Shown here piece by piece: positions 58,134 through 59,849 of a stretch of DNA of 59,849 bases. The stretch is from Alphaproteobacteria bacterium. Its GTDB lineage: Bacteria > Pseudomonadota > Alphaproteobacteria > Rs-D84. The stretch's first letter is position 1. Each line of letters begins with the position of its first letter. A program made the position numbers and the translations under genes. Location of the stretch: NCBI GenBank assembly GCA_017631895.1, contig JAGBSK010000003.1, positions 1 to 59,849 of the forward strand, read 5' to 3'. Below the pieces are notes generated by a model. That model ran no database searches. It was given only the letters and a program-made list of their open reading frames with translations, and was not told the DNA's origin.

Positions 58134-58233
58134 ATTATAATAATCAATCTACGAACGAACCCGCAACCTCATGTAGCAATTTGTACACTACGGTTGCGGG
58201 TTCGTGCGTATCTTAATCATTCTAATTTATTTC
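58128..58233 (+). repeat. Palindromic element, copy C
   Basis: AAATAAATTATAATAATCAATCT on the left includes the cdaA stop. A 14-bp perfect stem (58155-58168 with 58192-58205) surrounds the core TCATGTAGCAATTTGTACACTAC; the right end is TATCTTAATCATTCTAATTTATTT. The outer ends are almost those of copy A, while the stem arms are unrelated. Confidence 0.88.
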
Positions 58234-58292
58234 TACTCTACTGCTAGGAGTATGGGGGGCGATTTTATCTTTTTTTGTTTGTTCTTTTGGTC

Positions 58293-58322
58293 TTGCACCG
58301 AATCGGGGTTTTTTGGTAAAGT
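58293..58322 (+). promoter_or_regulatory. Promoter of dnaN
   Basis: TTGCAC (58293-58298), 18-bp spacer, TAAAGT (58317-58322, TTGG before it), 55 bp before the dnaN ATG. The flanking block from GTTCTTTTGGTC to GATACACA is nearly repeated at 59781-59849. Confidence 0.7.
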
Positions 58323-58377
58323 GGGAACAAAAGAGTGTAGGATACACAAATACATATAAGGAAACAGGAGTCTTATA

Positions 58378-59496
58378 ATGGAATTTTCAGTGTTTCGTCA
58401 GGTTTTGATACGTGCGCTGGGGCATATGCAGTCGATTATGGAAAAGCGCGCGACATTGCCCATTTTGATGAATGTTAAGATAGAAGCCGCAGATGATTTG
58501 ATTCTGTCTGCGACAAATGTGGATTTGGAATTGGTTGAACATGTTGCTGCCGATATTACCCTGGGGGGCAAAATTACCGTTCCTGTTCAGATGCTGTATG
58601 ATATCGTTCGTAAATTGCCAGATGATGCGGAAATTTCATTTAAACAGTCTGGCGACCAATTGGTTGTGTCAAGTGGTCGTGCAGTATTCCGTTTGCCAAC
58701 ATTGCCGGCGGAAAATTTCCCAGCTATGGCGGGCAGCAATCTGACCACAAAATTCCAGATGACAACGGGTGATTTGGCGCATTTGATTAATCAGACCAAA
58801 TTTGCAATTCCAACGGATGATGTGCGTTATCATTTGGGCGGTATTTATTTCCATATCGCAGAAGAGGGTGAAGAAAAGAAATTGACCGCTGTTGCAACGG
58901 ATGCCCAGCGTATGGCGCTGTGTGCGATGCCGGCCCCAGCGGGCAGTGCAGATATGCCATCTGTTATTTTGCCGCGTCGTGTGATTGGTGAATTGTCCAA
59001 GTTGTTGGAAGATGCCAATGTTGATGATGTTTTGGTTGAATTGTCTGATACCAAGGCGCGTTTTACAGTCGGTTCTGCAACATTGACCAGCAAATTGGTT
59101 GATGCGCAATATCCAAACTATCGCGTCGTGATTCCAAAGGGTAATGATAAAATCGCAATCCTGGACAGAAAACAGTTTATTAATGCGGTGGACTTGGTGT
59201 CCGTTGCAAGTGTTGATAAAACAAAGTCTGTTCAGTTGACGTTCAGTATGAATAAATTGGTTATTAATGCGTCTAGCCCAGATGCCGGTACCGCGACCCA
59301 GGAATTGGATATTGAATACAATGGTGATGCGTCGTTTACGGTTGTGTTTAATGTAAAGTTCTTGTTGGATGTCGCCGGTCAGGTCGAAGGCGAAAAGTTC
59401 CAGATGGAAATGCAGGACCCATTGGCGCCAACGAAAATCAATTCGGTCGACAAAGATACGGATGCATTGTATGTGTTAATGCCAATGAGAATGTAA
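58378..59496 (+). CDS. dnaN: DNA polymerase III subunit beta (sliding clamp)
   Basis: The 372-residue clamp has three similar domains. Recognisable parts are the N-terminal R-A-T-L-P-I-L-M-N-V, P-A-E-N-F-P, the L-G-G-I-Y-F-H (family G-V-Y) region, A-T-D-A-Q-R-M-A, and the C-terminal D-A-L-Y-V-L-M-P-M-R. AGGAAACAGGAG precedes the ATG. dnaA and recF are not adjacent here, though the gene to the right lies outside the window. The long leader (about 47 nt) contains ACAAAAGAGTGTAGGATACACA. Confidence 0.96.
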   Translation: MEFSVFRQVLIRALGHMQSIMEKRATLPILMNVKIEAADDLILSATNVDLELVEHVAADITLGGKITVPVQMLYDIVRKLPDDAEISFKQSGDQLVVSSGRAVFRLPTLPAENFPAMAGSNLTTKFQMTTGDLAHLINQTKFAIPTDDVRYHLGGIYFHIAEEGEEKKLTAVATDAQRMALCAMPAPAGSADMPSVILPRRVIGELSKLLEDANVDDVLVELSDTKARFTVGSATLTSKLVDAQYPNYRVVIPKGNDKIAILDRKQFINAVDLVSVASVDKTKSVQLTFSMNKLVINASSPDAGTATQELDIEYNGDASFTVVFNVKFLLDVAGQVEGEKFQMEMQDPLAPTKINSVDKDTDALYVLMPMRM

Positions 59497-59602
59497 AAAA
59501 TAATTTATAATAATTCATCTAAAATCAAATCGGGCATCTAATGTAGCGTCTGTACACTACGATGCCCGATTTGGTTTTTTCTAAATCATTTTAATTTATT
59601 TC
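59497..59602 (+). repeat. Palindromic element, copy D
   Basis: It begins directly after the dnaN stop with AAAATAATTTATAATAATTCATCT. The stem is 18 bp (59521-59538 with 59561-59578, one G-T pair), the core is TAATGTAGCGTCTGTACACTAC, and the right end is CTAAATCATTTTAATTTATTTC. Confidence 0.88.
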
Positions 59603-59603
59603 A

Positions 59604-59706
59604 TAAAATCTAATGGCATATCTGCGGGCGGTATCGTCTCCTCATGTAGCGGTATGTACACTACTGGGACGGCGCTACGTACATCTATATCATTATGATT
59701 TGTTTC
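59604..59706 (+). repeat. Palindromic element, copy E (degenerate, tandem to D)
   Basis: It follows copy D immediately. The core TCATGTAGCGGTATGTACACTAC is present, the stem is reduced to CGTC(T)CC/GGGACG (59635-59641 with 59666-59671), and the right end is ATCTATATCATTATGATTTGTTTC. A minus-strand frame (59596-59799) across it is probably fortuitous. Confidence 0.75.
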
Positions 59707-59780
59707 TGCCCCGCTGATGCTGGGGGTGGAGTTTTTTTTCTGGCCCGTTGCTAGGAGTTGGGAGAAGGTGTTTTTTTTGC

Positions 59781-59849
59781 TGTTCTTTTGGTCTTGCACC
59801 GAATCGGGGTTTTTTGGTATGCTTAGGACAAAAGAGTGTAGGATACACA
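59781..59849 (+). promoter_or_regulatory. Second copy of the dnaN-type promoter block
   Basis: TTGCAC (59794-59799), 18-bp spacer, TATGCT (59818-59823), followed by GGACAAAAGAGTGTAGGATACACA. This matches the dnaN promoter and leader (58282-58348) almost base for base, except around the -10 box. The gene it drives is beyond the window. Between 59497 and 59849 there is no gene: only elements D and E and this promoter. Confidence 0.7.

Noticed and set aside
59596..59799. A 67-codon minus-strand frame across element E
   Set aside because: It has no ribosome site, most of it is element E and promoter-like sequence, and composition is low-complexity. An in-frame palindrome insertion into a gene (as known for Rickettsia palindromic elements) was considered, but the other copies lie outside genes.
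1..59849. CRISPR arrays, insertion sequences, prophage, rRNA genes
   Set aside because: No regularly spaced repeats, transposase, integrase or rRNA sequence was recognised on either strand.

Overview
The window looks like the chromosome of a host-associated, probably gut-dwelling, uncultured alphaproteobacterium (inferred). The cell is Gram-negative: it carries Lnt, LolA, several beta-barrel proteins ending in Phe, an autotransporter and AsmA. Alphaproteobacterial markers include a MucR/Ros-type regulator, a GatCAB amidotransferase and an RHH_4-type ribbon-helix-helix protein. Coding strands are rich in G and T, genes are tightly packed, and ATGA and TAATG overlaps are common. No rRNA operon, CRISPR array, transposase or prophage was seen. 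Two tRNAs are present (Lys-CTT and Phe-GAA).

Layout. 1-4030: secreted cysteine-rich proteins and two outer-membrane barrels. 4100-10670: fabD, rarA, a MucR-like regulator, a membrane-anchored lysozyme-like/TPR protein and a YbeY-Lnt fusion. 10670-12715: a minus-strand cluster of unknowns (RHH, SUKH-like, membrane protein). 12760-17760: trmB, an acetyltransferase, gltX, a hemolysin III gene broken by an amber codon, a cysteine-free DksA and thioredoxin. 17830-27130: a long plus-strand run with sufS-sufT-sufE, ftsL-like/ftsI, recJ, nrnA-like, lolA, tatB, tatC and an NlpD-like LysM/M23 protein. 27225-32204: a membrane-anchored lactate-oxidase-like enzyme, tRNA-Lys, a small barrel, a ferritin-like protein, a SodC-like lipoprotein and an autotransporter. 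32206-37860: miaB, two tiny genes, gatB, tRNA-Phe, gatA, gatC, ruvX. 37893-42474: membrane proteins and sufC/sufB without sufD. 42661-45215: TcpQ-like and PilN-like secretin genes of a type IVb pilus; a pilin-like gene lies at 53830. 45410-59496: YcgN-like, parE, dnaJ, a large EGF-like cysteine-rich protein, pgsA, a short uvrC, the pilin, rluC-like, asmA-like, a diadenylate cyclase and dnaN.

The most unusual feature is a family of about 100-bp near-palindromic elements (five copies plus one remnant). Each has a conserved apical core (TCATGTAGC...TGTACACTAC), conserved AT-rich outer inverted repeats, and stem arms that differ completely between copies yet stay complementary. Four of the five begin within a few bases of a stop codon. 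A second theme is a set of promoters whose -10 box sits only 6-10 bp from a start codon lacking a Shine-Dalgarno sequence, suggesting leaderless mRNAs. A third is a promoter block (GGTCTTGCAC, GA, A/T, TCGG) found three times, including an almost exact copy of the dnaN promoter region at the right edge.

All functional calls rest on reading motifs by eye, without database searches.
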